This document shows positions 7,768 to 16,571 of a stretch of 64,000 nt of DNA, piece after piece. Below the pieces are notes generated by a model, which did no database searches, was not told where the DNA came from, and saw nothing but the letters and a program-made list of their open reading frames with translations. How positions within the stretch are numbered: position 1 is the stretch's first letter; the number at the start of each line of letters is the position of its first letter. Source of the stretch: Halalkaliarchaeum desulfuricum (GTDB lineage Archaea > Halobacteriota > Halobacteria > Halobacteriales > Haloferacaceae); the NCBI RefSeq assembly GCF_002952775.1, contig NZ_CP025066.1, forward strand, positions 1,860,001 to 1,924,000. Direction: 5' to 3'. The translations under genes were made by a program, and so were the position numbers.

Positions 7768-9168
7768 ATGGAACTGATCGACGACGAGGGCCGGCTGTTC
7801 GGCACGGTCAACGTGATCGACGCGCTGGTGGTGCTCGTGGTGCTCGCTGTCGTCGTCGCGGGCGCCGCACTCGTCGTCTCGGACGACCCCGAGCCCGAAC
7901 CCGATCTCGACACGACCCACGCCACGCTGGATCTCGGCACACAGCCGGACTACATCGTCTCCGAGATCAACGAGGGCGACGCCTACAGTCCGGGCGGTGA
8001 CGACCGGATCACGATCACCGACGTACACCTCACGCCGCAGGGGAACGAACAGCGCGTCGTTCTCCGGGTCGAGTTGCGCGGCGAGCTCTCCGGCGGTTCG
8101 ATCCAGTACGACGGCGCGCCGCCCCGGCTGGGACGGACGCTCGAGGTCGTCACGGACCTGTACCAGGTCGACGGACAGGTCCGGGCGGTCGGCGGGGAGG
8201 ACACGCTCGACCGCGAGGAGACGACGGTCGTCCTCCGGGACACTGTCGACGCCGCCGACGCCCGGGAGATCGCGCCGGGCGAGGAGATCCGTCTGGCCGA
8301 CCGGACGGTCGCCACCGTCGAGGACGTCGCCGTCTACGCGGAGGGGAGCCCGACGCGGCGCGTGGTCGTCCTCGAGGCCGCCCTCGACGCCCACCGTCAG
8401 CAGGGCGAACTCCGGTTCGGCGGCACGCCGGTTCGGCGGGGGCAGACCGTCGACCTGCCGGCCGGCGACTACGACCTTTCCGGGACGATCGAACGCGTCG
8501 GCGACGGGCTCGACCGCGGCGAGGCCGATGTCCTCCTTTCGGACGTCGTCGACGTCGAAACCGCCGAGTCGATCGCCGAGGGCGACGTGATCGAGGTCGA
8601 CGGCCACCGGACCGCGACCGTCGAGTCGGTGACGGCGTACGGCACGAGCAACCCCGACCGCAACCGCGTGTTCGTGGGGGTATCCATCGCCACGCTGGAA
8701 CACCGCGAGCGGCCGCAGTTCGGCGACACGTACGTCCAGCAGGGGTCGTCGATCTCCCTTTCGACCGACACCTACGACCTGTCGGGAACGATCGAGCGCG
8801 TCGGAACGACCGAGGAGCGCGGCGCGCCCGCCACCCGGACAGTCACCCTTCGGATGGACGAGGTCCACGAGGACATGGCGGCGGCGATCCGTCCCGGACA
8901 GACCGAACGGAGCAGTGGGGAAACGATCGCGCGCGTGACCGATGTCGATGTCGAGCCGTCGGTGATCCTCATCCGGGGCGAGGAGGGTGAACTGGGTGTG
9001 TACGACCATCCGATCGACCGGGACGTGACGATCACCGCCGAGCTCGACGTGCGGGAAACGACCGCAGGCGTCCGGTTTAAAGGCGAGACGATCCGGCAGG
9101 GATCGACGGTGACGCTGGATCTCGGCACCGTCACCGTCGAGGCGACGGTCGTTTCGGTCGGTGGATAG
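7768..9168 (+). CDS. DUF4330-type membrane-anchored repeat protein
   Basis: The 466-residue protein begins with MELIDDEGRLFGTVNVIDALVVL, a cytoplasmic stub plus one transmembrane helix (about residues 16-38) typical of DUF4330 proteins. The outside part is built from about four similar beta-rich units of roughly 105 residues, each with an RVVVLEA-like strand, a GTPVRRGQTVDL-like strand and a YDLSGTIERVG-like strand. The family has no assigned function; surface or envelope attachment is inferred from topology. A tandem DNA repeat begins directly after its stop codon. Confidence 0.8.
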   Translation: MELIDDEGRLFGTVNVIDALVVLVVLAVVVAGAALVVSDDPEPEPDLDTTHATLDLGTQPDYIVSEINEGDAYSPGGDDRITITDVHLTPQGNEQRVVLRVELRGELSGGSIQYDGAPPRLGRTLEVVTDLYQVDGQVRAVGGEDTLDREETTVVLRDTVDAADAREIAPGEEIRLADRTVATVEDVAVYAEGSPTRRVVVLEAALDAHRQQGELRFGGTPVRRGQTVDLPAGDYDLSGTIERVGDGLDRGEADVLLSDVVDVETAESIAEGDVIEVDGHRTATVESVTAYGTSNPDRNRVFVGVSIATLEHRERPQFGDTYVQQGSSISLSTDTYDLSGTIERVGTTEERGAPATRTVTLRMDEVHEDMAAAIRPGQTERSSGETIARVTDVDVEPSVILIRGEEGELGVYDHPIDRDVTITAELDVRETTAGVRFKGETIRQGSTVTLDLGTVTVEATVVSVGG

Positions 9169-9169
9169 C

Positions 9170-9254
9170 GGTCGGAGCCCCGGGGTCGGCCGGAGCCGGC
9201 GGTCGGAGCCCCGGGGTCGGCCGGAGCCGGCGGTCGGAGCCCCGGGGTCGGCCG
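9170..9254. repeat. 31-bp tandem repeat, about 2.7 copies
   Basis: A 31-bp unit starting GGTCGGAGCCCCGGGGTCGG is repeated exactly at 9170-9200 and 9201-9231, with a partial third copy from 9232. The unit is extremely GC-rich and contains CCCCGGGG and CGGCCGGAGCCGG palindromes, so each copy can fold. It starts one base after the stop codon of the DUF4330 gene. No spacers are present, so it is not a CRISPR array. Confidence 0.9.
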
Positions 9255-9317
9255 TCCTCGACCGGACTCGCTCGATAACACAAAACACTTCGGTCCACAG
9301 AGTTACCCAGCCCGTAG

Positions 9318-10289
9318 ATGACAGACGACTTTCCGGCGTACGTCGACGTCGACTACACGGACGGCAAGGGCGAAACTCCCGCGGACTATCCCTCGATCCA
9401 GCACAAGATCGAGAAGGCGATCGAGGTCACCCGCCGAGGGCTCGAACAGTACGAGAACCCGGCGGTGATGTGGACCGGCGGGAAGGACTCGACGCTCACG
9501 CTGTACTTCATCAACGAGGTGGCCGAGGAGTTCGGCTACGACAAGCCAACTGCGGTGTTCATCGACCACTTCCAGCACTTCGAGAAGATCACTGATTTCG
9601 TCGAGCACTGGGCCGACGAGTGGGGGATCGAACTGGTGTACGCCCGCAACGACGATGTCGGCGACTACGTCGACGAACACGGGCTCGAACCGGGTGACGA
9701 CATCCCGGTCGACGCCCTCTCGGAGCACAACCGGCACCACATCCGCAACATTCTCGAGTACGAGGAGGACACGTTCCCGTTCCTGCTGGACACCTACGTC
9801 GGCAACCACCTTCTCAAAACAGTTGCGCTCAACGACGCCCTCGAAGCGTACGACATCGACGGCGTGATCTCGGGCGTGCGATGGGACGAACAGGAGGCTC
9901 GCGCCGACGAGACGTTCTTCTCGCCACGGCACGACCCCGACATCTACCCGCCCCACGACCGGATCCACCCGATCCTGCAGTTCACCGAGCGCGACGTCTG
10001 GGAGGCCTTCTGGAACTTCGTCGTCCCGACCACCGTCGACGAGTTCCCCGAGGACGGCTACGTCCCCGAGTCGGCCGACGACCTCCCGGAGGGCGTCACG
10101 ATCGAGGACGTTCCGATTTCGCCGAAGTACTTCGCCGGCTTCCGGTCGCTGGGCAGTGAAGTATCCACCGAGAAGACGACCCAGGAGCCCGCCTGGCTCC
10201 AGGATCTGGAGAACACCGTCGAGCGCGCCGGTCGCGCACAGGACAAAGAAGACCTCATGGAGCGGCTCCGGGATCTCGGCTACATGTAG
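9318..10289 (+). CDS. PAPS reductase/CysD-like PP-loop protein
   Basis: A 323-residue PP-loop ATP-pyrophosphatase of the phosphoadenosine phosphosulfate reductase/sulfate adenylyltransferase-small-subunit family. The P-loop is WTGGKDSTLTL (about residues 53-63), followed by FIDHFQHF, a second motif GVRWDEQEARADETFFSPRHDP like the GxRRDE motif of CysD, and a C-terminal basic-poor tail with EPAWLQDLE. There is no CysN-like GTPase or PAPS-reductase C-terminal Cys pair visible, so it may be a CysD-like adenylating enzyme or another sulfur-transfer protein. The gene is monocistronic, 64 bp after the tandem repeat. Confidence 0.8.
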   Translation: MTDDFPAYVDVDYTDGKGETPADYPSIQHKIEKAIEVTRRGLEQYENPAVMWTGGKDSTLTLYFINEVAEEFGYDKPTAVFIDHFQHFEKITDFVEHWADEWGIELVYARNDDVGDYVDEHGLEPGDDIPVDALSEHNRHHIRNILEYEEDTFPFLLDTYVGNHLLKTVALNDALEAYDIDGVISGVRWDEQEARADETFFSPRHDPDIYPPHDRIHPILQFTERDVWEAFWNFVVPTTVDEFPEDGYVPESADDLPEGVTIEDVPISPKYFAGFRSLGSEVSTEKTTQEPAWLQDLENTVERAGRAQDKEDLMERLRDLGYM

Positions 10290-10385
10290 CGGCCGCGAGA
10301 TTTCGGCACCGTGTAGCGGTTTCCGAGTCCACCACCCCGGAACTACCTCGACAGCTTTGAATACTCCCCGGCAAAAGTTGCGCGC

Positions 10386-11384
10386 ATGCAGACGTTGCTT
10401 CTGGACAGCGAGGCCGTCGCAGCGAACGCGCCGATGGACCGCGTGGTCCCGGCGCTGGAGTCGGCGTTTGCCGCCTACGAGCGCGGCGACGCCCAGATGC
10501 CGGCGAAGTCGTACATCGAACTCCCCGAGTACAACGGCGACTTCCGGTCGATGCCGGCGTACATGGACGCCGGCGACTGGGACGCAGCCGGCGTGAAGTG
10601 GGTGAACGTCCACCCCGACAACGAAAAGAAGTACGATCTCCCGACGGTGATGGGGACGATGATCTACTCCGACCCGGAGAACGCGTTTCCGCTTGCGATC
10701 ATGGACGGCACCGAGCTCACGACCCGACGGACGGGTGCGGCGGCCGCGGTCGCGACCGACTACCTCGCAGTCGAGGGCGCCACCTCGCTGGGGATCGTCG
10801 GCGCCGGCGTGCAGGCGTACACGCAACTGGAGGCGATCGCGGAGGTCCGACCGATCGAGACGGTCGTGATCTCCGATGTCGACGAAGAGCGCGTCGCGGC
10901 GTTCGTCGACGCGTTCGAAGACCGGTTCGACGTCCTCGGCGGCTCGACTGCGGAGGCGGCCGACTGTGACGTGCTCTCGACGGTGACCCCCGTCCGTGAG
11001 CCGATCGTCTCCCTCGAGGACCTCGGCGAGCACACACACGTCAACGCGATGGGCGCCGACGCCGAGGGCAAACAGGAGCTCGAATCGGCGGTGCTCCAGG
11101 AGGCGAAACTCGTCATCGACGACTACGAACAGTGCACCCACTCCGGCGAGGTCAACGTCCCCTGGAACGAGGGGCTGTTGGGCGACGACGACATCTACGG
11201 CGAGATCGGCGAGATCGTCGTCGGCGAACAACCCGGGCGCACGGCGGCGGACGGCGTCACCGTCTTCGACTCGACGGGGCTTGCAATCCAGGACGTGGCA
11301 ACGGCTCGCGTCGTCTACGAACACGCCGACGAGAACGACAACGGGACGCCGTTCGATCTGCTCGGGATCGGGAACCGAGAGTAA
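10386..11384 (+). CDS. Ornithine cyclodeaminase/mu-crystallin family (alanine dehydrogenase-like)
   Basis: A 332-residue NAD(P)-binding protein of the OCD/mu-crystallin family. MPAKSYIELPEYNGDFRSMPAY and GVKWVNVHPDN form the substrate region, MDGTELTTRRTGAAAAVAT is the family signature, and LGIVGAGVQAYTQLEA (about residues 136-151) is the dinucleotide-binding loop. Members act as ornithine cyclodeaminase, archaeal L-alanine dehydrogenase or other imino-acid reductases; sequence reading does not decide. It ends 9 bp before the convergent zinc-ribbon gene. A TTTGAATA-like element about 28 nt before ATG 10386 is a plausible TATA box. Confidence 0.88.
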   Translation: MQTLLLDSEAVAANAPMDRVVPALESAFAAYERGDAQMPAKSYIELPEYNGDFRSMPAYMDAGDWDAAGVKWVNVHPDNEKKYDLPTVMGTMIYSDPENAFPLAIMDGTELTTRRTGAAAAVATDYLAVEGATSLGIVGAGVQAYTQLEAIAEVRPIETVVISDVDEERVAAFVDAFEDRFDVLGGSTAEAADCDVLSTVTPVREPIVSLEDLGEHTHVNAMGADAEGKQELESAVLQEAKLVIDDYEQCTHSGEVNVPWNEGLLGDDDIYGEIGEIVVGEQPGRTAADGVTVFDSTGLAIQDVATARVVYEHADENDNGTPFDLLGIGNRE

Positions 11385-11393
11385 CGAACCGGA

Positions 11394-11816
11394 TTATAAA
11401 TAGGACGGATCCCACTCCGTCGGGCTGTGTTTGTTCCCACAGTCGTTACAGACGAACTGTCCCATCGTGTCGATCGCGACCTCGAGCGTTCGACAGTTGC
11501 CGCACATCCAGCCGTACTTCTCGTCGTCCCGATAGGCGGCGAAAAACGGCGCGTCGGTCCCCGTCGTCAGCTCCTCCCAGTCGATTTCGACATCGACGTC
11601 GGTGTCGGCGGGCGCGGTTCCGACGATAGTTGTCTCATCCTGCAGCGAGAACGCCGAACACACCTCCCCGACGCGGATCGAGGTCTCCTTGTTCCACTCC
11701 GCACAGAACGGGGTTCGCTCCCAGTCGTCCTGGAAGTAGACGTGCTCACAGACGCCACAGTGAGGCGCCTCGGCTGTTGTCGACTCACCGTCTGTCGGTT
11801 CGTGTTTGCTGCTCAT
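11394..11816 (-). CDS. Zinc-ribbon protein, haloarchaeal
   Basis: A 140-residue acidic protein with several metal-type cysteine pairs: CGVCEH near residue 20, single Cys in PFCAEW and VCSAF, and a C-terminal ribbon CGNC...CNDCGNKH (about residues 110-135). The pattern suggests two zinc sites. I do not recognise a characterised family. The start MSSKHEPTDG at 11816 is used; upstream ATG is less likely. An AT-rich TATTGGTTTATTATC stretch upstream (11860-11876) probably holds the promoter. Confidence 0.7.
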   Translation of the reverse strand: MSSKHEPTDGESTTAEAPHCGVCEHVYFQDDWERTPFCAEWNKETSIRVGEVCSAFSLQDETTIVGTAPADTDVDVEIDWEELTTGTDAPFFAAYRDDEKYGWMCGNCRTLEVAIDTMGQFVCNDCGNKHSPTEWDPSYL

Positions 11817-11965
11817 ACGAATACTCGGTCGTATAGTGGGGTTAACTAACAACCAACAAATATTGGTTTATTATCTTGTTCCCGGTGAAGGTTCCCGAGC
11901 GCCGGCAGTTCGGATCTTCCCCGACCACGGTGGTGGCGTGGAGGTCAGCGTCGTCGCCAACCAGC

Positions 11966-12250
11966 TCAAAGCGTCGGCCCTACCGAATCCGATTCGCTCG
12001 GCGTCGGCGGATCGCGATCGCTGTATCCCTTCCGTCCGACGGCATCGCCTTTGAGGCCGCCGAGGACCGCGAGTTTGGCGTCGTCACAGCAGTCCAGCAC
12101 CTCGTTGTTGATCCTGTCGAACACCGTCGACAGTCGCTCCTCGCCGTCCACGAGGGTGAGCTTCGGATCGTCGAATTCTTCCACGACGCGGTCGGTCGTC
12201 GTCGGGTACGTCACCGTCTCGAGCCTTGTGAGCAACTCGTTTATTTTCAT
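11966..12250 (-). CDS. DUF5789-type small haloarchaeal protein
   Basis: A 94-residue protein with the pattern YPTTTDRVVEEFDDPKLTL...EERLSTVFDRI...AVGRKGYSDRDPP, matching the small haloarchaeal DUF5789-like (DUF2795-related) proteins, which have no assigned role. MKINELLTRL at 12250 is the likely start, with a GATATAAAT-type TATA element about 37 nt upstream on this strand (near 12287). It lies divergent from the large redox operon. Confidence 0.65.
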   Translation of the reverse strand: MKINELLTRLETVTYPTTTDRVVEEFDDPKLTLVDGEERLSTVFDRINNEVLDCCDDAKLAVLGGLKGDAVGRKGYSDRDPPTPSESDSVGPTL

Positions 12251-12410
12251 AGTCAATTGTTATCTTCTGGCAGGGATATGCGGCCACGATTTATATCGTG
12301 GGATATTATGTTAGAGCAGCCTGCTGCGCCAAACAGTATAAAAACCAGCCAGTTACGGTAAAAATTTGTTCATACGTTCACTGTCGGAGGGATTCGGTTT
12401 AAGTCACCAC

Positions 12411-12417
12411 TATATGT
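12411..12417 (+). promoter_or_regulatory. Probable TATA box of the first oxidoreductase operon
   Basis: TATATGT in the context CCACTATATGTAGG lies about 45 nt before the gamma-subunit ATG and would place the transcript start near 12440. Another AT-rich candidate, AGTATAAAAACC, lies at about 12338. No experimental support. Confidence 0.45.
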
Positions 12418-12458
12418 AGGAGTCAACGACATTCCCCAGGGAGTCGCAACTTGAGGGT

Positions 12459-13001
12459 ATGGAACAGATTCGCATACATGGGCGCGGTGGGCAGGGATCC
12501 GTAACCCTGGCCCACCTGATCGCCGAGGCCGCATTCGAGCAGGGAGACTGGGCACAGGCGTTCCCCGCCTTCGGCGTCGAGCGCCGGGGCGCCCCCGTCG
12601 AGGCGTTCGCACGGATCGACACGGAGAAAATCACCGACAGGAGTCAGGTGAACGAACCCACCTACGTGCTCGTTCAGGACCCGACGCTCGTCGACATCGT
12701 GGACGTCGCCGAGGGGCTGATCGAGGGCGGGACGGTCGTCGTCAACTCGACGGCGGAGCCGGCGGAGCTACCGATCCCGACCGACGAACGGATCGTGACC
12801 GTCGACGCGACCGGCATCGCCAGGGAGCATCTCGGACGACCGATCATGAACACGTCGCTGCTGGGGGCGTTCGCCGGCGCGACGGGCGTCCTCGAGATCG
12901 AGAGCATCGAATCGGTGACCGTCTCGACGTTCGGCGGCGACGTCGGCCGGAAGAACGCCGCCGCCGCCGACGCCGCGTTCCGGGAGGTGGCCGCCGTATG
13001 A
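12459..13001 (+). CDS. porG: 2-oxoacid:ferredoxin oxidoreductase gamma subunit (pyruvate-like)
   Basis: A 180-residue gamma subunit of a four-subunit 2-oxoacid:ferredoxin oxidoreductase, which oxidatively decarboxylates a 2-oxoacid to acyl-CoA and reduces ferredoxin. The start MEQIRIHGRGGQGSVTLAHL is the classic GRGGQG motif of POR-type gamma subunits, followed by the AFPAFGVERRGAPVEAF segment that faces CoA and a C-terminal GDVGRKNAAAADAAF. It is the first gene of gamma-delta-alpha-beta, overlapping the delta gene by 4 nt with GGGAGGTGG upstream of that start. The substrate class (pyruvate) is inferred from gamma and alpha features. Confidence 0.9.
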   Translation: MEQIRIHGRGGQGSVTLAHLIAEAAFEQGDWAQAFPAFGVERRGAPVEAFARIDTEKITDRSQVNEPTYVLVQDPTLVDIVDVAEGLIEGGTVVVNSTAEPAELPIPTDERIVTVDATGIAREHLGRPIMNTSLLGAFAGATGVLEIESIESVTVSTFGGDVGRKNAAAADAAFREVAAV

Positions 13002-13477
13002 CCGACGCGGGTCGGGCCGAATCGGCGGAGGTCGAACGCGCCGCGGCGGCCGGGCGGGAGCCTGCCGAGGACGACGCCGATTCGACGACCGTCGCCGATT
13101 CGACGACACCCGACGACGATCAAGTCGAAGACCCCTACGAGGATTTGACGGTCCCGATGGGCGCGATCGCGAACCCGAAGACGAGCCTCGTCAACGAAAC
13201 GGGCTCCTGGCGGGAAAGCCGTCCGGTGATCCACCACGAACCCTGTGTCGGGTGTGGGCTCTGTGTGACGTTCTGCCCGGACGGCGCCGTCCACCGCGTC
13301 GATGATTTCCAGGGGTCGGGGCGGTCGATCCCCGGCGATCGACGACCCGTCCCGCGGGCGGCGAAACACGACGGTCATCAGCAAGTCGCCGTCGATTACC
13401 GGTACTGCAAGGGGTGTGGGATCTGCGAGACCGAGTGTCCGATCGACGCCATCGACATGATCCCGGAGGTGAAGTGA
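12998..13477 (+). CDS. porD: 2-oxoacid:ferredoxin oxidoreductase delta (ferredoxin) subunit
   Basis: A 159-residue delta subunit carrying two [4Fe-4S] clusters: CVGCGLCVTFCP (about residues 83-94) and CKGCGICETECP (about residues 136-147). It passes electrons from the catalytic subunits to soluble ferredoxin. The first 50 residues are a low-complexity acidic extension, a common halophilic adaptation, and VPMGAIANPKTSLVNETGSWR matches the start of ordinary PorD proteins. A segment of about 30 residues between the clusters is longer than usual. Start overlaps porG; stop lies 1 nt before porA. Confidence 0.9.
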   Translation: MTDAGRAESAEVERAAAAGREPAEDDADSTTVADSTTPDDDQVEDPYEDLTVPMGAIANPKTSLVNETGSWRESRPVIHHEPCVGCGLCVTFCPDGAVHRVDDFQGSGRSIPGDRRPVPRAAKHDGHQQVAVDYRYCKGCGICETECPIDAIDMIPEVK

Positions 13478-13478
13478 G

Positions 13479-14699
13479 ATGGGCGACCGGACGATGCTGA
13501 AAGGCGATCAGGCGGTCGCCGCCGGGGTCAGGTCCACCCAGCCGGACGTCGTCTCCGCGTACCCCATCACGCCACAGACCGGCATCGTCGAGACGCTCTC
13601 GGAGATGCACGCCGACGGCGAACTCGACGGGGAGTTTCTGAAGGTCGACTCGGAGTTCAACGCCGCCTCCTCGTGCATCGGCGCCAGCGCCGCCGGCGCG
13701 CGCGTCTTCAGCGCGACGTGCTCGCAAGGGCTCAAACTCATGTCCGAGCCGCTGTTTACGGCGGCGGGCATGCGGTTGCCGGTCGTGATGGCCGTCGCGA
13801 ACCGGAGCCTCTCGGCGCCGATCTCGATCTGGAACGACCACACCGACGCCTTCGCCGAGCGCGACGGGGGGATGATCCAGTTTTTCGCCAAGGACGTCCA
13901 GGAGGCCGTCGACACCGTGTTCGTGGCCTACCGGGTGGCCGAGGATCCGACGATTTCGCTGCCCGCGCTCGTCAACCTCGACGGGTTCATCCTGACACAC
14001 GTCAAGGAACCGGTCGACGTCCCCGACGAAGCGGCGGTGTCGTCGTATCTCCCCGACCGGGAGCCGTTCGCGACGCTCGACCCGTCGGATCCCACGACGA
14101 TGGGAGGCGTGGGGCGTCCCGAACACTGGACGGAAGCGCGGTACGCCGTCCAGGAAGCGATGCTCCGGTCCCGGGAGGTCATCGCCGAGGCGACCGAAGC
14201 CTTCGGCGATCAGTTCGGTCGCAAGTACGGACTGGAGTACGACGGGATGCTCGAGACAGTCGGTCCCGTCGACGCCGACCTCGCACTCGTGTGTCTGGGA
14301 TCACTGGCGGGGACGGTCGAACACGTCATCGCCGATCACCCCGCGGACGTGAAACTGGTTCGACCGCGCGTGATCCGGCCGTTCCCGGCCGAACAGCTCC
14401 GCCAGGCACTTGCCGGCGTCGAGGCGGTAAGCGTCATGCAAAAGGAGAACTCCCCCGGCTACCAGGGGAGCCTGGCGAGCGAACTCAAGTCGGCTTTGTA
14501 CGGATCCGATACCCAGCCCGCCGTCCGGAGTTACGTCCTCGGTCTCGCCGGCCGCGATGTTTCCCACGACGACATCGAGGCCGTTATTGAAGAGACCGGT
14601 GAGGCGGCGGAAGACGGGCATCCACGTCGATTCCTCGCGGAGGAACGATGGCCGCAATTGAAGGGAGACTTACTCGACATGGAGGTGACCCAGGCATGA
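13479..14699 (+). CDS. porA: 2-oxoacid:ferredoxin oxidoreductase alpha subunit (pyruvate-like)
   Basis: A 406-residue alpha subunit. LKGDQAVAAGV and AYPITPQTGIVETLSE (about residues 27-42) are typical of pyruvate-type enzymes, FNAASSCIGASAAGARVFSATCSQGL is the substrate-channel region, and the C-terminal domain has VCLGSLAGTVEHVI and VIRPFPAEQL. The PQTGIVE sequence resembles PFOR more than the PASEV of the second alpha subunit at 16967, which is why pyruvate is proposed here. It overlaps porB by 4 nt (ATGA). No truncation. Confidence 0.9.
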   Translation: MGDRTMLKGDQAVAAGVRSTQPDVVSAYPITPQTGIVETLSEMHADGELDGEFLKVDSEFNAASSCIGASAAGARVFSATCSQGLKLMSEPLFTAAGMRLPVVMAVANRSLSAPISIWNDHTDAFAERDGGMIQFFAKDVQEAVDTVFVAYRVAEDPTISLPALVNLDGFILTHVKEPVDVPDEAAVSSYLPDREPFATLDPSDPTTMGGVGRPEHWTEARYAVQEAMLRSREVIAEATEAFGDQFGRKYGLEYDGMLETVGPVDADLALVCLGSLAGTVEHVIADHPADVKLVRPRVIRPFPAEQLRQALAGVEAVSVMQKENSPGYQGSLASELKSALYGSDTQPAVRSYVLGLAGRDVSHDDIEAVIEETGEAAEDGHPRRFLAEERWPQLKGDLLDMEVTQA

Positions 14700-15637
14700 G
14701 TTCGCCGCCGGAACCCGACGCGGTCCTGTCGTACGACGACGACCTGTTCACCCCCGGCCACCGGGCGTGTGCCGGGTGTGCCCCTGCACTCGCCATGCGG
14801 CACCTGACGGAAGCAACCGGGGAAAACACGATCATCTCGATGGCGACCGGCTGTATGGAGGTCATTTCCAGCCCGTTCCCGGAGAGCTCGTGGGGGGTAA
14901 GCTGGATCCACGACGTGTTCGCGAACGCGCCGGGCGTCGCCTCCGGCATCGAGGCGGCCTACCGCGCCTTCGATCGCAAGGCTTCAGAGGAGTTCACCGA
15001 TCACGACGACGTGAACTTCGTCGTGGTTGCCGGCGACGGGGCGACCTTCGACATCGGCATCCGCAGTCTCAGCGGCATGATGGACCGCGGGCACGACGTC
15101 CTGTACGTCTGTTACGACAACGAGGCGTACATGAACACCGGAATCCAGCGATCGAGCGCGACGCCGCTGGGCGCGAGCACCAGCACGTCGCCTCCGGGGA
15201 AGGAAAGCCTCGGCGACGACACCTCCAAAAAGGACATGCCCGCGATCGCCGCCGCGCACGGCTGCTCGTACGTCGCCTCGGCGTCGATCGGCTACCCGCA
15301 GGACTTCAAACAGAAAATCGAGCGGGGCCTCGAACACGACGGGCCGAAATACGTCCAGGTGCAGGCGCCCTGCATGCTCGGCTGGGAGTTCGATCCGGCG
15401 GAGGCGGTCACCGTCGCCCAGCTCGCGGTCGAAACCGGCCTGCAGCCGCTGTTCGAAGTCGTCGACGGGGAACTGGTGGACGTGATGCGGATCCGCGACC
15501 GCAAACCGGTCCGGGAGTACCTCGAGTGTCAGGGTCGGTTCGACCACCTCTTCGAGACGGGGGAAGGGGAGGAGGTGATCGAACAGCTCCAGGAGTTCGT
15601 CGACGAACGGGCCGACGAACTCGACCTGGACGCGTGA
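14696..15637 (+). CDS. porB: 2-oxoacid:ferredoxin oxidoreductase beta subunit (TPP-binding)
   Basis: A 313-residue beta subunit with thiamine diphosphate and one [4Fe-4S] cluster. Cluster ligands are visible in CAGCAP (about Cys25, Cys28), ATGCME (about Cys53) and QAPCML near residue 226. The TPP motif begins GDGATFDIG (about residue 117) and ends with NEAYMNTG. The length matches PorB. It starts within the stop of porA and closes the first operon; a Bat-type regulator follows after about 130 bp. The enzyme is complete: all four subunits are intact. Confidence 0.92.
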   Translation: MSSPPEPDAVLSYDDDLFTPGHRACAGCAPALAMRHLTEATGENTIISMATGCMEVISSPFPESSWGVSWIHDVFANAPGVASGIEAAYRAFDRKASEEFTDHDDVNFVVVAGDGATFDIGIRSLSGMMDRGHDVLYVCYDNEAYMNTGIQRSSATPLGASTSTSPPGKESLGDDTSKKDMPAIAAAHGCSYVASASIGYPQDFKQKIERGLEHDGPKYVQVQAPCMLGWEFDPAEAVTVAQLAVETGLQPLFEVVDGELVDVMRIRDRKPVREYLECQGRFDHLFETGEGEEVIEQLQEFVDERADELDLDA

Positions 15638-15680
15638 TTCCGATCTCCCTCCAGGAACATGACGGTGACTCCACGATTGA

Positions 15681-15687
15681 GTATAAG
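15681..15687 (+). promoter_or_regulatory. Probable TATA box for the HTH regulator
   Basis: GTATAAG lies 44 nt after porB and about 30 nt before an ATG at 15717. This spacing suits a leaderless transcript from 15717, or a short leader to the ATG at 15771. A second AT-rich stretch (AAATATAAAG, about 15753-15762) is too close to 15771 to be its TATA box. Confidence 0.45.
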
Positions 15688-15770
15688 AATACCTGAAAAA
15701 TATCGGGGTATCATTAATGAGTGAGAATTGGAGCAAAGGTTTTCACGAGGAAAACCAAAAATATAAAGGG

Positions 15771-16436
15771 ATGACTTCTGGCATCCGCGCGGAACTGAAG
15801 ATTCCGGCAGCGGTAGCCTGTCCGATGGCCAGGGTGTCGGCCGCCGAGGATGTGACCGCCTACTCGATGTCCAAAAGCGTCGATCCACACGCCCCCAAAC
15901 ACGTCACCGAGGAGTTCAGCGTCCCCGCTGTGGACGAGTTGTCGGAGGAGATCGAGGAGACCGAACTCGAGAAGACGTTCACCGACGGTTCCAGCGCAAT
16001 CTATCGGTTCGAACGGGTCAGTGACAGAAACTGCCCCTGCGAGTGCATCGAGCAACACGGCTCCCCGGTGGTCGACGTCAGAGGCGAACGGGGAACGCTG
16101 TACGTCGTCTTCCACGCCGCCGACCGGGAGGATCTCAGACAGGTAATCGAGACGGTCGGGGAGTTCCACCCGCAGATGGAGGTCAGGCGACTCGTCCAGT
16201 CGAGAGCGGAAGATGAGGACGGATCCAAGTCTCTCGTGTTCTTCGACAAGAGCGTGCTCACCGACCGGCAACAGCAGGTGCTGACGACGGCCCACGAACT
16301 CGGCTACTTCGATCACCCGAAAGGCGCCAACGCGGGGGAAGTCGCCGACGAACTCGACATCGCGACCGCGACGTTCATCGAACACCTCTCTGCGGCACAG
16401 CGGAAACTCCTGAATTCGATCCTCGATACCGAGTAG
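15771..16436 (+). CDS. Bat-type HTH transcriptional regulator
   Basis: About 221 residues. The N-terminal domain begins TSGIRAELKIPAAVACPMA and resembles the GAF/ligand part of haloarchaeal bacterio-opsin-activator-like proteins, with clustered cysteines (CPCEC, about residues 88-92) that could bind metal or sense redox. The C-terminal HTH_10 domain has LTDRQQQVLTTAHELGYFDHPKGANAGEVADEL (about 165-197, given in part), the family hallmark. ATG 15717 would add 18 residues and suits the upstream TATA box; 15771 matches relatives. Its position between two ferredoxin oxidoreductase operons suggests that it controls one or both, which is inference. Confidence 0.85.
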   Translation: MTSGIRAELKIPAAVACPMARVSAAEDVTAYSMSKSVDPHAPKHVTEEFSVPAVDELSEEIEETELEKTFTDGSSAIYRFERVSDRNCPCECIEQHGSPVVDVRGERGTLYVVFHAADREDLRQVIETVGEFHPQMEVRRLVQSRAEDEDGSKSLVFFDKSVLTDRQQQVLTTAHELGYFDHPKGANAGEVADELDIATATFIEHLSAAQRKLLNSILDTE

Positions 16437-16571
16437 CGTTGTCGCGGACGGACGCTTTTATCCGAGAAACCTCGGCGTTTCCCCGCGATTCCGGCGGAAC
16501 CGCACCGCCTAATAAAGCCCCATCTATTGATGGGAAGATTCCCTTCGCCGTAGAGTGTCGATTTCAAATGA

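Noticed and set aside
9170-9254. CRISPR array
   Set aside because: The 31-bp units are directly adjacent with no spacers. No cas genes are seen anywhere in the window.
7648-9288. 546-codon open frame on the minus strand over the DUF4330 gene
   Set aside because: Antisense shadow; the plus strand has a clear membrane anchor and repeated domains.
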